64,000 nt of DNA from positions 992,001 to 1,056,000 of the forward strand of contig CP172318.1 in NCBI GenBank assembly GCA_044336205.1. The letters are read 5' to 3'. Source of the DNA: Ruoffia sp044336205. GTDB taxonomy: Bacteria > Bacillota > Bacilli > Lactobacillales > Aerococcaceae. The notes beneath the pieces were generated by a model. The model had not been told where the DNA came from. It saw nothing but the letters and a program-made list of their open reading frames with translations, and made no database searches. Each line of letters starts with the position of its first letter. The stretch's first letter is position 1. The position numbers were made by a program, and so were the translations under genes. Positions 1-8,647 of the stretch are shown one piece after another.

Positions 1-1
1 T

Positions 2-373
2 TTCGTTGAAGTATTCCCAGGAGTTGAAGGTTTAGTTCATATCTCGCAAATCGCTCACGAGCACATTGCTACACCACACGAGCGTCTAGAAGAAGGCCAA
101 GAAATTGATGTTAAAGTGTTAAGCGTTGACCCTGAAGAGAATCGCTTATCACTATCAGTTAAAGCTTTATTAGATAAACCTGAAGGTTTTGAGGAAGCTC
201 AAGCTGAAGCATCAAATAACCAACCACGTCGTGAAAACAGACGTCAAGGTAATAAACCAAAACAAAATCGTCAAAGAACATTCCAAGATACAACTTCATC
301 TGATGATAGCGAATCAGGTTTCACTTTAGCAGATATGTTAGGAGACCAATTAGATCAGTTTAAAGGTGAATAA
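2..373 (+). CDS. rpsA: 30S ribosomal protein S1, C-terminal part
   Basis: The frame is open from the first bases of the window, so the start lies upstream; 123 residues are visible. They hold the end of an S1 (OB-fold) RNA-binding repeat, with VEGLVHISQI followed by VLSVDPEENRLSLSVK, which is typical of the last repeats of S1. A polar tail rich in Asn, Arg and Gln follows. S1 binds mRNA at the ribosome. The next gene is der, an S1-der-HU order common in Bacillota. A shorter start at the GTG at 116 is not credible because it cuts the S1 fold. Confidence 0.92.
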   Translation, partial: FVEVFPGVEGLVHISQIAHEHIATPHERLEEGQEIDVKVLSVDPEENRLSLSVKALLDKPEGFEEAQAEASNNQPRRENRRQGNKPKQNRQRTFQDTTSSDDSESGFTLADMLGDQLDQFKGE

Positions 374-397
374 TATTTTCAATGGATAGAAAGATTA

Positions 398-424
398 GGC
401 TGACTTATTTTTAGTCAGCCTTTT
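398..424 (+). terminator. Rho-independent terminator after S1
   Basis: A perfect 8-bp stem (ggctgact at 398-405 with agtcagcc at 413-420) with a 7-nt loop is followed by TTTT. It ends the S1 transcript; der begins only 26 nt later, so der is probably served partly by read-through. Confidence 0.85.
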
Positions 425-450
425 CTTAATTTTTGGAGGTGAAATAAATA

Positions 451-1767
451 ATGAGTAAAGTACCAGTTGTTGCGCTTGTCGGACGTCCAAATGTAGGTAA
501 GTCTACAATATTTAATCGTTTGATAGGTGAAAGGCTTTCTATTGTTGAAGACCAGCCAGGGGTAACACGTGATAGAATTTATGCAACAGGTAAATGGATT
601 GGTAAAGATTACCAATTAATTGATACAGGGGGCATCGACATGAGCGATGAACCTTTGATGAATCAAGTCCGTTATCAAGCAGATATCGCGATGGAAGAAG
701 CTGACGTGATTGTTATGGTTACAAGTGTTCGTGAAGGTGTAACAAATGAAGATGAGGCAATAGCACACAGACTTCATCGCACAAACAAACCAATTGTATT
801 GGCTGTTAATAAAGCGGATAACCCAGAACAACGTCAGATGGTTTATGACTTTTATACACTTGGATTAGATGAACCTATTCCTATTTCTGGTTCACATGGT
901 ACAGGTATTGGAGATCTATTAGATGCAATTGTTGCACTTTTTCCAGAAGATTCTGCTGACAAAGATGAAGATAATTCAATTAAATTTAGTTTTATTGGAA
1001 GACCAAACGTTGGGAAATCAAGTTTAGTGAATGCAATTCTTGATGAAGAACGTGTGATTGTCTCTAATATAGAAGGTACCACTCGGGAAGCAGTTGATAC
1101 CAAATTCACAACGTCTGATGGCCAGCTTTACACAGTAATTGATACTGCTGGTATAAGAAAACGTGGGAAAGTTTGGGAAAATACTGAAAAATACAGTGTC
1201 ATGAGAGCTTTATCTGCTATTGAACGTAGTGATATCGTTTGTATGGTTTTAGACGCTGAGACCGGTATTATCGAACAAGATAAGCGTGTTGCTGGCTATG
1301 CTTATGAAGCAGGTAAAGGTATCATCATTATAGTAAACAAATGGGATGCCGTAGATAAGTCTGATAATAAATTTGAGAAATTTACTAAAGAAATTCGCAA
1401 AGAATTTCAGTATTTAAAATTTGCACCAATCTTATTTGTGAGTGCTAAAACAGGTCAAAGACTGAATAAATTACCTGAATTAATAAGTACGATTCACGAA
1501 AATCGAAACCGAAGAGTTCAATCATCAGTTCTTAACAATGTACTTATGGATGCAGTGGCAATGAATCCTACACCAACGGATAAAGGTAGACGTCTAAAGA
1601 TTTACTATATGACACAAGTTGCTGTTAACCCACCCACATTTGTCGTGTTCGTTAATGATGTCGAATTAATGCACTTTAGTTATGAAAGATTCTTAGAAAA
1701 TCAACTTCGTGAGAGTTTCTACTTCGAAGGTACACCGATTCATTTAATTACTCGAGCTCGTTCATAA
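451..1767 (+). CDS. der: Ribosome biogenesis GTPase Der (EngA)
   Basis: Der is an essential double-GTPase needed for 50S subunit maturation. The 438 residues carry two G domains in tandem: GRPNVGKS near residue 11 with DTAG-type DTGGID and NKAD, then a second GRPNVGKS near residue 183 with DTAGIRKRG and NKWD. A C-terminal KH-like domain ends with YFEGTPIHL, typical of the family. Length matches the family (about 436). An AGGAGG-like site (ggaggtg) sits just upstream of the ATG. Confidence 0.98.
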   Translation: MSKVPVVALVGRPNVGKSTIFNRLIGERLSIVEDQPGVTRDRIYATGKWIGKDYQLIDTGGIDMSDEPLMNQVRYQADIAMEEADVIVMVTSVREGVTNEDEAIAHRLHRTNKPIVLAVNKADNPEQRQMVYDFYTLGLDEPIPISGSHGTGIGDLLDAIVALFPEDSADKDEDNSIKFSFIGRPNVGKSSLVNAILDEERVIVSNIEGTTREAVDTKFTTSDGQLYTVIDTAGIRKRGKVWENTEKYSVMRALSAIERSDIVCMVLDAETGIIEQDKRVAGYAYEAGKGIIIIVNKWDAVDKSDNKFEKFTKEIRKEFQYLKFAPILFVSAKTGQRLNKLPELISTIHENRNRRVQSSVLNNVLMDAVAMNPTPTDKGRRLKIYYMTQVAVNPPTFVVFVNDVELMHFSYERFLENQLRESFYFEGTPIHLITRARS

Positions 1768-1811
1768 TGATTAAATTTTGTTAAGTAATAGCTATATAAA
1801 AGGGCAAATCA

Positions 1812-1840
1812 TTGTATTATAAGCCTTTATGTGTTATTCT
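1812..1840 (+). promoter_or_regulatory. Predicted sigma-A promoter of hup
   Basis: TTGTAT (1812-1817), a 17-nt spacer and TATTCT (1835-1840) form a plausible vegetative promoter. The leader downstream has a short dyad (gagatat/atatctc) before the ribosome binding site. Confidence 0.5.
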
Positions 1841-1915
1841 AATTAAGAAATATCCGTAGAAGAGATATGGTATATTTCAAATATCTCAATATAGATTTAA
1901 CAAGGAGGAGTACTA

Positions 1916-2191
1916 ATGGCAAATAAAGCAGAATTAGTCGAAAGAGTAGCAGAAAAAACAAACCTAACTAAGAAAGATGTTACAGCAACAGTTGAAGCAT
2001 TATTCGAAACAATCGAAGAAGTTTTAGCTTCAGGTGACAAAGTACAAGTTATTGGTTTTGGAACATTTGAAGTACGTGATAGAGCTGCTCGTAAAGGACG
2101 TAACCCACAAACTGGTGAAGAAATTCAAATTCCAGCAAGTAAAGTACCAGGGTTTAAAGCTGGTAAGGCGCTAAAAGAAGCAGTAAAATAA
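1916..2191 (+). CDS. hup: DNA-binding protein HU
   Basis: HU is the small histone-like protein that bends and compacts the nucleoid. The 91 residues match the whole family length. The start MANKAELVERVAEKTNLTKK, the GFGTFEVRDRAARKGRNPQT segment of the DNA-binding beta arm and the PGFKAGKALKEAV end are all diagnostic. A strong aaggagg site lies 7-8 nt before the ATG. It stands alone between its own promoter and terminator. Confidence 0.98.
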   Translation: MANKAELVERVAEKTNLTKKDVTATVEALFETIEEVLASGDKVQVIGFGTFEVRDRAARKGRNPQTGEEIQIPASKVPGFKAGKALKEAVK

Positions 2192-2199
2192 TAATTTAT

Positions 2200-2230
2200 C
2201 CCTGAAACCGTAAGGTTTTAGGGTTTTTTT
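2200..2230 (+). terminator. Rho-independent terminator after hup
   Basis: A 10-bp stem (ccctgaaacc at 2200-2209 with ggttttaggg at 2214-2223, one G-T pair), loop gtaa, then seven T. The T tract runs straight into the 12-bp tandem repeat. Confidence 0.9.
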
Positions 2231-2314
2231 GTCTTTATTTTTGTCTTTATTTTTGTCTTTATTTTTGTCTTTATTTTTGTCTTTATTTTTGTCTTTATTT
2301 TTGTCTTCATATAT
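2231..2314 (+). repeat. 12-bp tandem repeat (GTCTTTATTTTT, six exact copies)
   Basis: Copies begin at 2231, 2243, 2255, 2267, 2279 and 2291; a seventh, degenerate unit begins at 2303 (gtcttcatatat). The array is pyrimidine-only apart from one A and one G per unit and is fused to the T tract of the hup terminator. No open reading frame uses it. It lies 29 bp upstream of the promoter of the next gene. Confidence 0.95.
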
Positions 2315-2342
2315 AATGATTTTTTATTACATTATATATACT

Positions 2343-2371
2343 TTGGAAAGTATTGATGACGGTGGTATAAT
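2343..2371 (+). promoter_or_regulatory. Predicted sigma-A promoter of the YpiA-like operon
   Basis: TTGGAA (2343-2348), 17-nt spacer, TATAAT (2366-2371); it lies 30 nt upstream of the TTG start at 2402 and likely drives the genes up to dinG. Confidence 0.65.
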
Positions 2372-2401
2372 GTATAGGAATGATTGTAGGAGGGTAGTAT
2401 A

Positions 2402-3736
2402 TTGATAGTTAAAGAAGAGGTCTTAAACGATTTAACGATTGCTACAACTGAAGCAGAGCAGAACATAATACTCATTAATAATATTCAAAAGGCCATTGAT
2501 AATCCAAAAAACTTAGTAATTTTAGATGAACTCGCAGATTCACTTTTTAATAGAGGTCAGGTCTCACTAGCCTATACGCTAATGAAGGAGATTTATGAGA
2601 TTAATGGTACTCCAAAACGCGCATTGAAAATTTTAAAACGATTATATCAATATGAAGAATTTGATAAGGCCTACTATCTATGGCTTGATTTAGCAAAAAC
2701 ATCAAACGATAATAGTGAAGTTAGACTGTGCGAAGCAAGACTTTTAGATAAATTAGATTTTAAATCTGAAGCGATTGAAGTGTTTAAAGATATTATAAAA
2801 ACTGATCCAACCTATGCACAGGCTTATAAAGACTTAGGCGATTTGTTAATTGATCTAGGTCAAAATAATGAAGCTGAAAGATATTTCCTTGCAGTTTATA
2901 ATTATTTGTTTGATTTTGAAGATATCAGAGAAGTTAGAATGAAACTCGTTCAATTGGAGTCATGGAAAGAAATCTTTAATTTAGATCGAATTAAAGAATT
3001 AGAGAATAATCCAGATTTACCTGTAGAAACTGAGGATGAGTTTTATCTTTTTGCCAACGTTTATACTTCATTGCATCAATATGAAAGAGCCATTGAATAC
3101 GCAAAAAAAGCTTTACAAAAAGATAAAGATAATATTAATTACTCACTTTTATTGATTGAACTATATAATATAGTTGGTCAGGAAACAAATTTGGTAAAAG
3201 AATTATCACATGTAGCTAAATCATTGCCTGATCTTGATCCAATGATTGTTAAATTAGCACAAGTAGCATATGATTCAAATTATCTATCTGAAGAAATTAT
3301 TGACAAATTAATGAAATATTCATCTTTAATTGAGAATCATGAAGAGATCTATAAAGTTAGTAATATTGTTGTTGATTATTATTTAGGAATTAACGATTCA
3401 GCAGCAGCTCTTTATAAATTAAATAATATAAAAGAGTATTTTCTTGAAGAGGAATACCTCAGTTATAATTATGCGAGAATTTATCAAGCACTTAATCTAT
3501 ATGAAAAGGTGGAAGAATTTTATCAAATGGCTCTTGATTACTTATTGCCAGAGGATAATTTAGTTTATGATTATGTGAATTTTGTTTACCATAACTACCA
3601 TCCTAATAAAGCAATTAGAATTGCGAATAAATATGCTAATACTTTTTATGATAATAAAAAGTTAAAAGGACTGCGCAAAGAATTAATCGCTAGAGAGAAA
3701 GATAAGCTATTTGACGATAATGATATTTGGGAGTAA
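2402..3736 (+). CDS. TPR-repeat protein, YpiA-like
   Basis: A 444-residue cytoplasmic protein made of helical TPR-type repeats, for example AIEVFKDIIKTDPTYAQAYK and AIEYAKKALQKDKDNINYS. No signal peptide or membrane segment. The TTG start follows taggagggt at a good distance. Together with the next gene it repeats the ypiA-ypiB pair of Bacillus. I infer a scaffold role in protein interaction; the biochemical job is not known from the sequence. Confidence 0.85.
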   Translation: MIVKEEVLNDLTIATTEAEQNIILINNIQKAIDNPKNLVILDELADSLFNRGQVSLAYTLMKEIYEINGTPKRALKILKRLYQYEEFDKAYYLWLDLAKTSNDNSEVRLCEARLLDKLDFKSEAIEVFKDIIKTDPTYAQAYKDLGDLLIDLGQNNEAERYFLAVYNYLFDFEDIREVRMKLVQLESWKEIFNLDRIKELENNPDLPVETEDEFYLFANVYTSLHQYERAIEYAKKALQKDKDNINYSLLLIELYNIVGQETNLVKELSHVAKSLPDLDPMIVKLAQVAYDSNYLSEEIIDKLMKYSSLIENHEEIYKVSNIVVDYYLGINDSAAALYKLNNIKEYFLEEEYLSYNYARIYQALNLYEKVEEFYQMALDYLLPEDNLVYDYVNFVYHNYHPNKAIRIANKYANTFYDNKKLKGLRKELIAREKDKLFDDNDIWE

Positions 3737-3740
3737 ATAG

Positions 3741-4274
3741 ATGGAGAAAGATGAACGAAAAAGACAATTTTTATTATGGTTAACGATGAATTTTAAGCAC
3801 CAAAATGCATCGGTTAATTACTTATTAATTTATTTATCAAAACATTTAGAATTAATGAAATCTTTGAAGTTCTCTGAAGGTGCAAAATATGCACCAAGAG
3901 GAATTTATATTTCTTACCAAACTAATTCTTCTTTATCATTCATATACTACAAAGATCAATTAAGTTTTACGCTTTCTGACCAAGCATTCCACGATATTCG
4001 TCTGAATCATCGAGTATATCAAAACGATTTTTACGTGGAATTGAATATACCTAATTCATATCAAGAATTATACCGTTTTGATATTTTTGAAGAAAATCCC
4101 TATGTTCCAGAGAATATTCGTGCTTTGAAATATTTAGAAGACCAACTTCTACAAATTTCTATTGAAGCAAAATTGAATATTCTTCATCAAAATTTAAACA
4201 AAGCTCTGTTAGAACATAATTTTGATGAAGTGACTTATTACCTAAGTCAAATAGAGAAGTTAAAGGAAGATTAA
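3741..4274 (+). CDS. UPF0302 (YpiB-like) protein
   Basis: A 177-residue protein starting 4 nt after the TPR gene. The pattern FLLWLTMNFK, then LLIYLSKHLELMKSLKFSEG followed by PRGIYIS, resembles the N-terminal UPF0302 domain (YpiB of Bacillus, which has NYL..H..LM..VHFVE and PRG). The final helix (LLEHNFDEVTYYLSQIEKL) resembles the short IDEAL-type C-terminal domain of that family. Its function is not established; the conserved pairing with a TPR protein suggests joint action. Confidence 0.7.
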   Translation: MEKDERKRQFLLWLTMNFKHQNASVNYLLIYLSKHLELMKSLKFSEGAKYAPRGIYISYQTNSSLSFIYYKDQLSFTLSDQAFHDIRLNHRVYQNDFYVELNIPNSYQELYRFDIFEENPYVPENIRALKYLEDQLLQISIEAKLNILHQNLNKALLEHNFDEVTYYLSQIEKLKED

Positions 4275-4275
4275 T

Positions 4276-5503
4276 ATGCCTGTATTACTTGAAGATGAGC
4301 TTTTTAAAAAAGCACTCCCTGTACTAAAACAAATTGAGTCTCATGGTTATGAGGCTTATTTTGTTGGTGGTTGTGTTCGTGATACACTTTTGAATAAAAC
4401 AATTAATGACATTGATATTGCTTCGAGTGCTCGGCCAGAAGAAATAGAGAAGATATTTAAAACGACTTTTGATGTTGGTAAAGAACATGGTACTATTGTT
4501 GTTTTAGTTAATAACGAACCATATGAAGTAACGACCTTTAGAACAGAAGGAGATTACAAAGATTACCGTCGTCCAGATGAAGTAAATTTTGTAAGAAATT
4601 TAGAAGAAGATACTTTGCGCAGAGATTTTACTATTAATGCTATGGCAATTAATGGGGACGGTGAACTGTTTGACTATCATGGTGGAGTCAATGATTTAAA
4701 TAATAAAATTATTCGTTGTGTTGGAATAGCTATGGAACGTTTCGAAGAGGATGCATTACGAATGATGAGAGCCATTCGTTTTGCCTCTCAACTCGGATTT
4801 TTTATTGAAGAAAAAAGTTTTGAAGCAATTTTAAAGTTAAAAAAATTTGAAGTACATTTCTATAGAACGTATTCGAATCGAATTCAATAAATTTCTTCAA
4901 GGAAACTATTTTACTGATCAAGCCTATTTACTTAGTAAATCTGAACTTGCAGATTTTTTACCTGGTTTTACCAATGATTTAGCAGAAAGAGTTATGATTT
5001 TATTGGCAGAAGATTTTGAAGGGATAAAGCTTTCTGATAGGGATGAAAGACTAATGTGGGCTTTAATGTTAAAACATATGAATCTTCCTTCGATTGAAGA
5101 TGCTAGGAAACTTTTACGCCAATGGACTCACAGCAATACGTTTAACTACGATGTAGTTGAAATGATGGAAATTATTGAATTATATAAATCAAATTCTATT
5201 AACTCCATAGAAGTATATCAACATAAGTTAGAACTATTAAAAATCGTAGAAACTTATTTGTATAACAAAGGACTCCTTAAACAAAAAAACATCGAACACA
5301 TATATCGACAACTCCCAATTAAATCGCGTAATGAATTAAGCGTAAACGGTAAAGAGATGATTGATATATTAGGTTTAAATAAAGGTGGACCACTAGTCGG
5401 CCAATGGATAGAGAAGATAGAACTATTAGTAGTAAATAACGAATTAGATAATAATTATGAAAGTATAAAGAATTATATACAACATTCAATTGAGTTAAAT
5501 TAG
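4276..5503 (+). pseudogene. cca: CCA-adding tRNA nucleotidyltransferase, one-base frameshift
   Basis: This enzyme adds or repairs the 3' CCA of tRNAs. The first part (4276 to about 4845) has the nucleotidyltransferase signature YFVGGCVRDTLL and DIDIASSA, TFRTEGDY and DTLRRDFTINAMA. The frame then breaks in a run of seven A (4839-4845). Removing one A gives ILKLKNLKYISIERIRIEF, the normal family sequence, and the second part continues to 5503 with the helical C-terminal domain. The corrected protein would be 408 residues, the usual length. As CCA addition should be essential when tRNA genes do not encode CCA, a sequence error is as likely as a true mutation. It overlaps the operon YpiA-YpiB-cca-dinG. 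Confidence 0.88.
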
Positions 5504-5513
5504 GGAGATAGTT

Positions 5514-8051
5514 ATGCCAAGATTAGATAATAAAATTGCGATTGTTGACATTGAAACAACGGGCCCCAATATTGATGAAGGAGACCGAATTTTACAAATC
5601 GGTGCGATTATCATTTCTAATGGTCATGTTGTAAATACATATACAATGCTTATTAATCCTGAGCGAGATATTCCTGATCATATTGTGAAATTAACTGGTA
5701 TTGAAGATAAAGATGTAGCCAATGCACCAAAATTCCAGAGTGTGGCTTCTTTATGGTATGAACGGCTTAAAGATTGTATTTTTATTGCCCATAATTTAGG
5801 TTTTGATTTACGAATTTTAAAAGAAAGTTTTGCTCGTTTTAATTTAAACTTTTCACCCATTGCTTTAGATTCAGTTATTTTATCAAAGATACTTCTTCCA
5901 ACTGCAAAGGGTTTTAACCTTACAGACTTGAGTCAACATTTTAATTTTGATTACAATGAAGCACATGACGCACTCTCAGATGCGCTTATTACAGCAGATA
6001 TTATTAATAAGTTGGCAAGGAAGGTATTAGAAATTCCCTCAGACACATTAGATCAGATGGCTGTGTTTATTAAGCAAATGAAACACGACGAATTATTATT
6101 TTTTACTCAGCCTGAACTTTTTATGTTGAATGCTGAACTGCACGATTACTTAGAATCACCAAGAGTACAAAGCAATGGGATTGAGGATAAAACTAAAAAA
6201 ATAATGTCAGAGTTTATTGATGATGAATGGTCTAAAAATCCACATCTAGTCGTAGAAGATTCAGATAAACCAATACCAAATAGGCTTATATTTAACCAAG
6301 TGATACTGAATAGTCAGGAAAAATACATACTTTCTTTCCCGAATTTAGATGAATTAAATTTTTGGGCAAACTATATTCAAGAATCTTATTCATTAGATAT
6401 TGCTTTACTAAAATCTAGTAATCACTATCTATATAAAGCCAAATTTGATCATTATATTAAACATTATAATTTTGTTAAAGGAAATCAGCAGGAATTATTA
6501 GTCATTGCTGCAACCATTCATTGGTTATCTCAAACTAAATTTGCGGATTACAGTGAGCTGAATAAAGAATTATCAATTAAATCACTCTTGGATAAACATG
6601 ATTATTTTGTTCCCAATAAGCCTATTCATAAAAATTTTGAATTAGCACGTCAGCACGCTATGAATTACCGTATTTTATTAACAAATGACTTGAATTTACT
6701 TTCAATTGTAAAAAATTCGACTTATAAAACTGAATTCATTTTCAATCGAAAATTAATTATTATGAACCTCTCTTCCTTATATAGTGTTTCTCAATACTAT
6801 ACAAGTGCTCAAGTGGAGATAAGTGGACTTATTAGTTTAATCATGTCAATCTATGACGAAATAAATCAATTACATTCACGTGAAGACACGACGATTCTTG
6901 TGAATCGTATATTACAATCAATGAAGGATCAAACTCACTCAGTGATTGATATAATAAGTCTTTTGTTCGATGAAGAAATGGACTATGAGGAGTCACATAA
7001 ACAAGACGAAGTAGACTTATATTTGGATTTGGAATCAATTCATGCTATTCAAATTCTGAATTTTCTAAAACATATTCAGAGTAAATTAATGGATTTAAAG
7101 AAAATAATCAATAAAGAAAAAGATAGCTTTAAATTAATTGGTTATCGACTATCAATGATTCAAAAATTTATTGATATTTTAAAGAATATTCTCAGTGATA
7201 ATAATACAGAGCTTTTCATAATAATTAATGCAACAAGAATCAATGGAAAATATTATAATATTCAAATATCTCAAAAATCTGTAGTTATTAATGAACACCA
7301 GCTAAACTGGATGGATGAATTTAGTCAAGTGCTTCTTATAAGTGCTGGAAATTATTATAATCAACAATTATCTGGCCAATCTACTTGGTTGAATTTACCA
7401 GTATCTTATAAATATATAAAACTACCATCGTTAAATAATGCTCAGTCTTATCCAATTTACTTCCCATCAGAGTATGTTCAATCGTCAAATAATAATGAGC
7501 GTTTGTTTGATTTAATAAACTTCATAACAAAGGAAAAAGAAAAAATATCAGGTAGTATCATCATTCTTTTTCCTAACCAAGACCTAGTTGTCGAAGGCTA
7601 TAAGCAATTTGTTAATAATGGAGAACTATCAACTGATTATCATATTTTTGCCCAATCAATTACAGGAAGCTTAAATCGAATTCGTCGAAGGTTAAACGAA
7701 ACAGATAACTCAATAGTTATATTGAGGGAGAAGACATTTACACAATTATTTTGGGAAGATAATTGTGAAGAAACTACAGTTATTTTATTTAACCTACCTT
7801 TTGATTCACCTGAAAATATCGATATCCAAGCGAAATTTAATTTTATGCAGAAGGAACATTCAGAATTTCAGTTGTTTGATAATCTCTTATTGCCACAGAT
7901 GACACAACGATTGAAAGAACTGATGCATTATACTAATGAGCACTATTCAAATAATTTATTTTATATCTTCGATAACCGTTTGTATTCTAAATACTATTCA
8001 AAAAGTATTATTGATGAAATTACACCAATGATTGAAATAGAAATAAAATAA
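5514..8051 (+). CDS. dinG: DinG-like 3'-5' exonuclease with a degenerate helicase half
   Basis: 845 residues. The N-terminal exonuclease domain (about 1-170) is intact, with all five DEDDh residues visible: D12 and E14 (DIETTG), D98 (HNLGFD), H151 and D156 (HDALSD). The rest follows the DinG layout in outline (LLKSSNHYLYKAKF for the KGxxNYLC segment; TIHWLSQTKFADYSELN for the WL..T..GD.sEl segment), but no GxGKT Walker A is present and the DEAH box position reads LIIMNLSSL. I infer a DNA exonuclease with an inactive helicase fold. It starts 10 nt after cca and is followed by a YpmB-like gene, as in Bacillus. Confidence 0.85.
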   Translation: MPRLDNKIAIVDIETTGPNIDEGDRILQIGAIIISNGHVVNTYTMLINPERDIPDHIVKLTGIEDKDVANAPKFQSVASLWYERLKDCIFIAHNLGFDLRILKESFARFNLNFSPIALDSVILSKILLPTAKGFNLTDLSQHFNFDYNEAHDALSDALITADIINKLARKVLEIPSDTLDQMAVFIKQMKHDELLFFTQPELFMLNAELHDYLESPRVQSNGIEDKTKKIMSEFIDDEWSKNPHLVVEDSDKPIPNRLIFNQVILNSQEKYILSFPNLDELNFWANYIQESYSLDIALLKSSNHYLYKAKFDHYIKHYNFVKGNQQELLVIAATIHWLSQTKFADYSELNKELSIKSLLDKHDYFVPNKPIHKNFELARQHAMNYRILLTNDLNLLSIVKNSTYKTEFIFNRKLIIMNLSSLYSVSQYYTSAQVEISGLISLIMSIYDEINQLHSREDTTILVNRILQSMKDQTHSVIDIISLLFDEEMDYEESHKQDEVDLYLDLESIHAIQILNFLKHIQSKLMDLKKIINKEKDSFKLIGYRLSMIQKFIDILKNILSDNNTELFIIINATRINGKYYNIQISQKSVVINEHQLNWMDEFSQVLLISAGNYYNQQLSGQSTWLNLPVSYKYIKLPSLNNAQSYPIYFPSEYVQSSNNNERLFDLINFITKEKEKISGSIIILFPNQDLVVEGYKQFVNNGELSTDYHIFAQSITGSLNRIRRRLNETDNSIVILREKTFTQLFWEDNCEETTVILFNLPFDSPENIDIQAKFNFMQKEHSEFQLFDNLLLPQMTQRLKELMHYTNEHYSNNLFYIFDNRLYSKYYSKSIIDEITPMIEIEIK

Positions 8052-8155
8052 ATAAATTTCTAATACTTTTTATCGTTATTATGGTAGAATATTACAGTCA
8101 AGTCTCTGAAGCTATTAAATTATTTGAGATATATCATAAAAGGAGGAGTGAAAAT

Positions 8156-8632
8156 TTGAACCGAAAAATGGTATCTGCTCTAACCGTTATATTTCTAATT
8201 ATTCTGATTGCATTGCTTTTCTTATACTCGCAAAGCATGAATGATATTACACAAGCTCAAGAGGAAACGATTGAGTTGGTAGAATTAGATTATTCAGTTG
8301 ACAGAGTCAATGATTTCGATTGGGTAACAATCAATGAAAGTTATTTTAGTCTCGATTTTATTGATGGAGAAGGAACGCAAAGATATGCCATTGTTGCACA
8401 AGAGGGTGGTGACATACAATATTATACCCACCAAGACATTATTTCGCGTGAGGATGCTATGTCAATCACATTGAATGAGAATGAGCTCAGTGAATTATTA
8501 AATACGAGACTCGGTTTATTAAATGGCGAAGCGGTATGGGAAATATCTTTTAAATCAACTAATGATACGTTATCATATTATTATATTAATGCAGCTAATG
8601 GTGAGTGGATACAAAGCATAGCTAATATTTAA
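8156..8632 (+). CDS. YpmB/TseB-like single-pass membrane protein (DUF5590-type)
   Basis: A 158-residue protein with an N-terminal membrane anchor (VSALTVIFLIILIALLFLYS) and an outer PepSY-like domain (about 40-158) holding SREDAMSITLNENELSELL and ISFKSTNDTLSYYYINAANG. The start is the TTG at 8156, directly after aggagg; an upstream in-frame ATG at 8081 has no ribosome site and would add 25 residues before the anchor. Position between dinG and asnS matches ypmB of Bacillus, whose product (TseB) modulates septal peptidoglycan synthesis. The role here is inferred from that synteny. Confidence 0.75.
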   Translation: MNRKMVSALTVIFLIILIALLFLYSQSMNDITQAQEETIELVELDYSVDRVNDFDWVTINESYFSLDFIDGEGTQRYAIVAQEGGDIQYYTHQDIISREDAMSITLNENELSELLNTRLGLLNGEAVWEISFKSTNDTLSYYYINAANGEWIQSIANI

Positions 8633-8647
8633 TTTAGGAGGATTCTA

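Noticed and set aside
2231..2314. CRISPR-like array
   Set aside because: Units are 12 bp and directly abutting, with no spacers and no cas genes.
4839..4845. Programmed frameshifting in cca
   Set aside because: No slippery heptamer with a downstream structure is evident, and the same type of break occurs in unrelated genes, so error or mutation is simpler.
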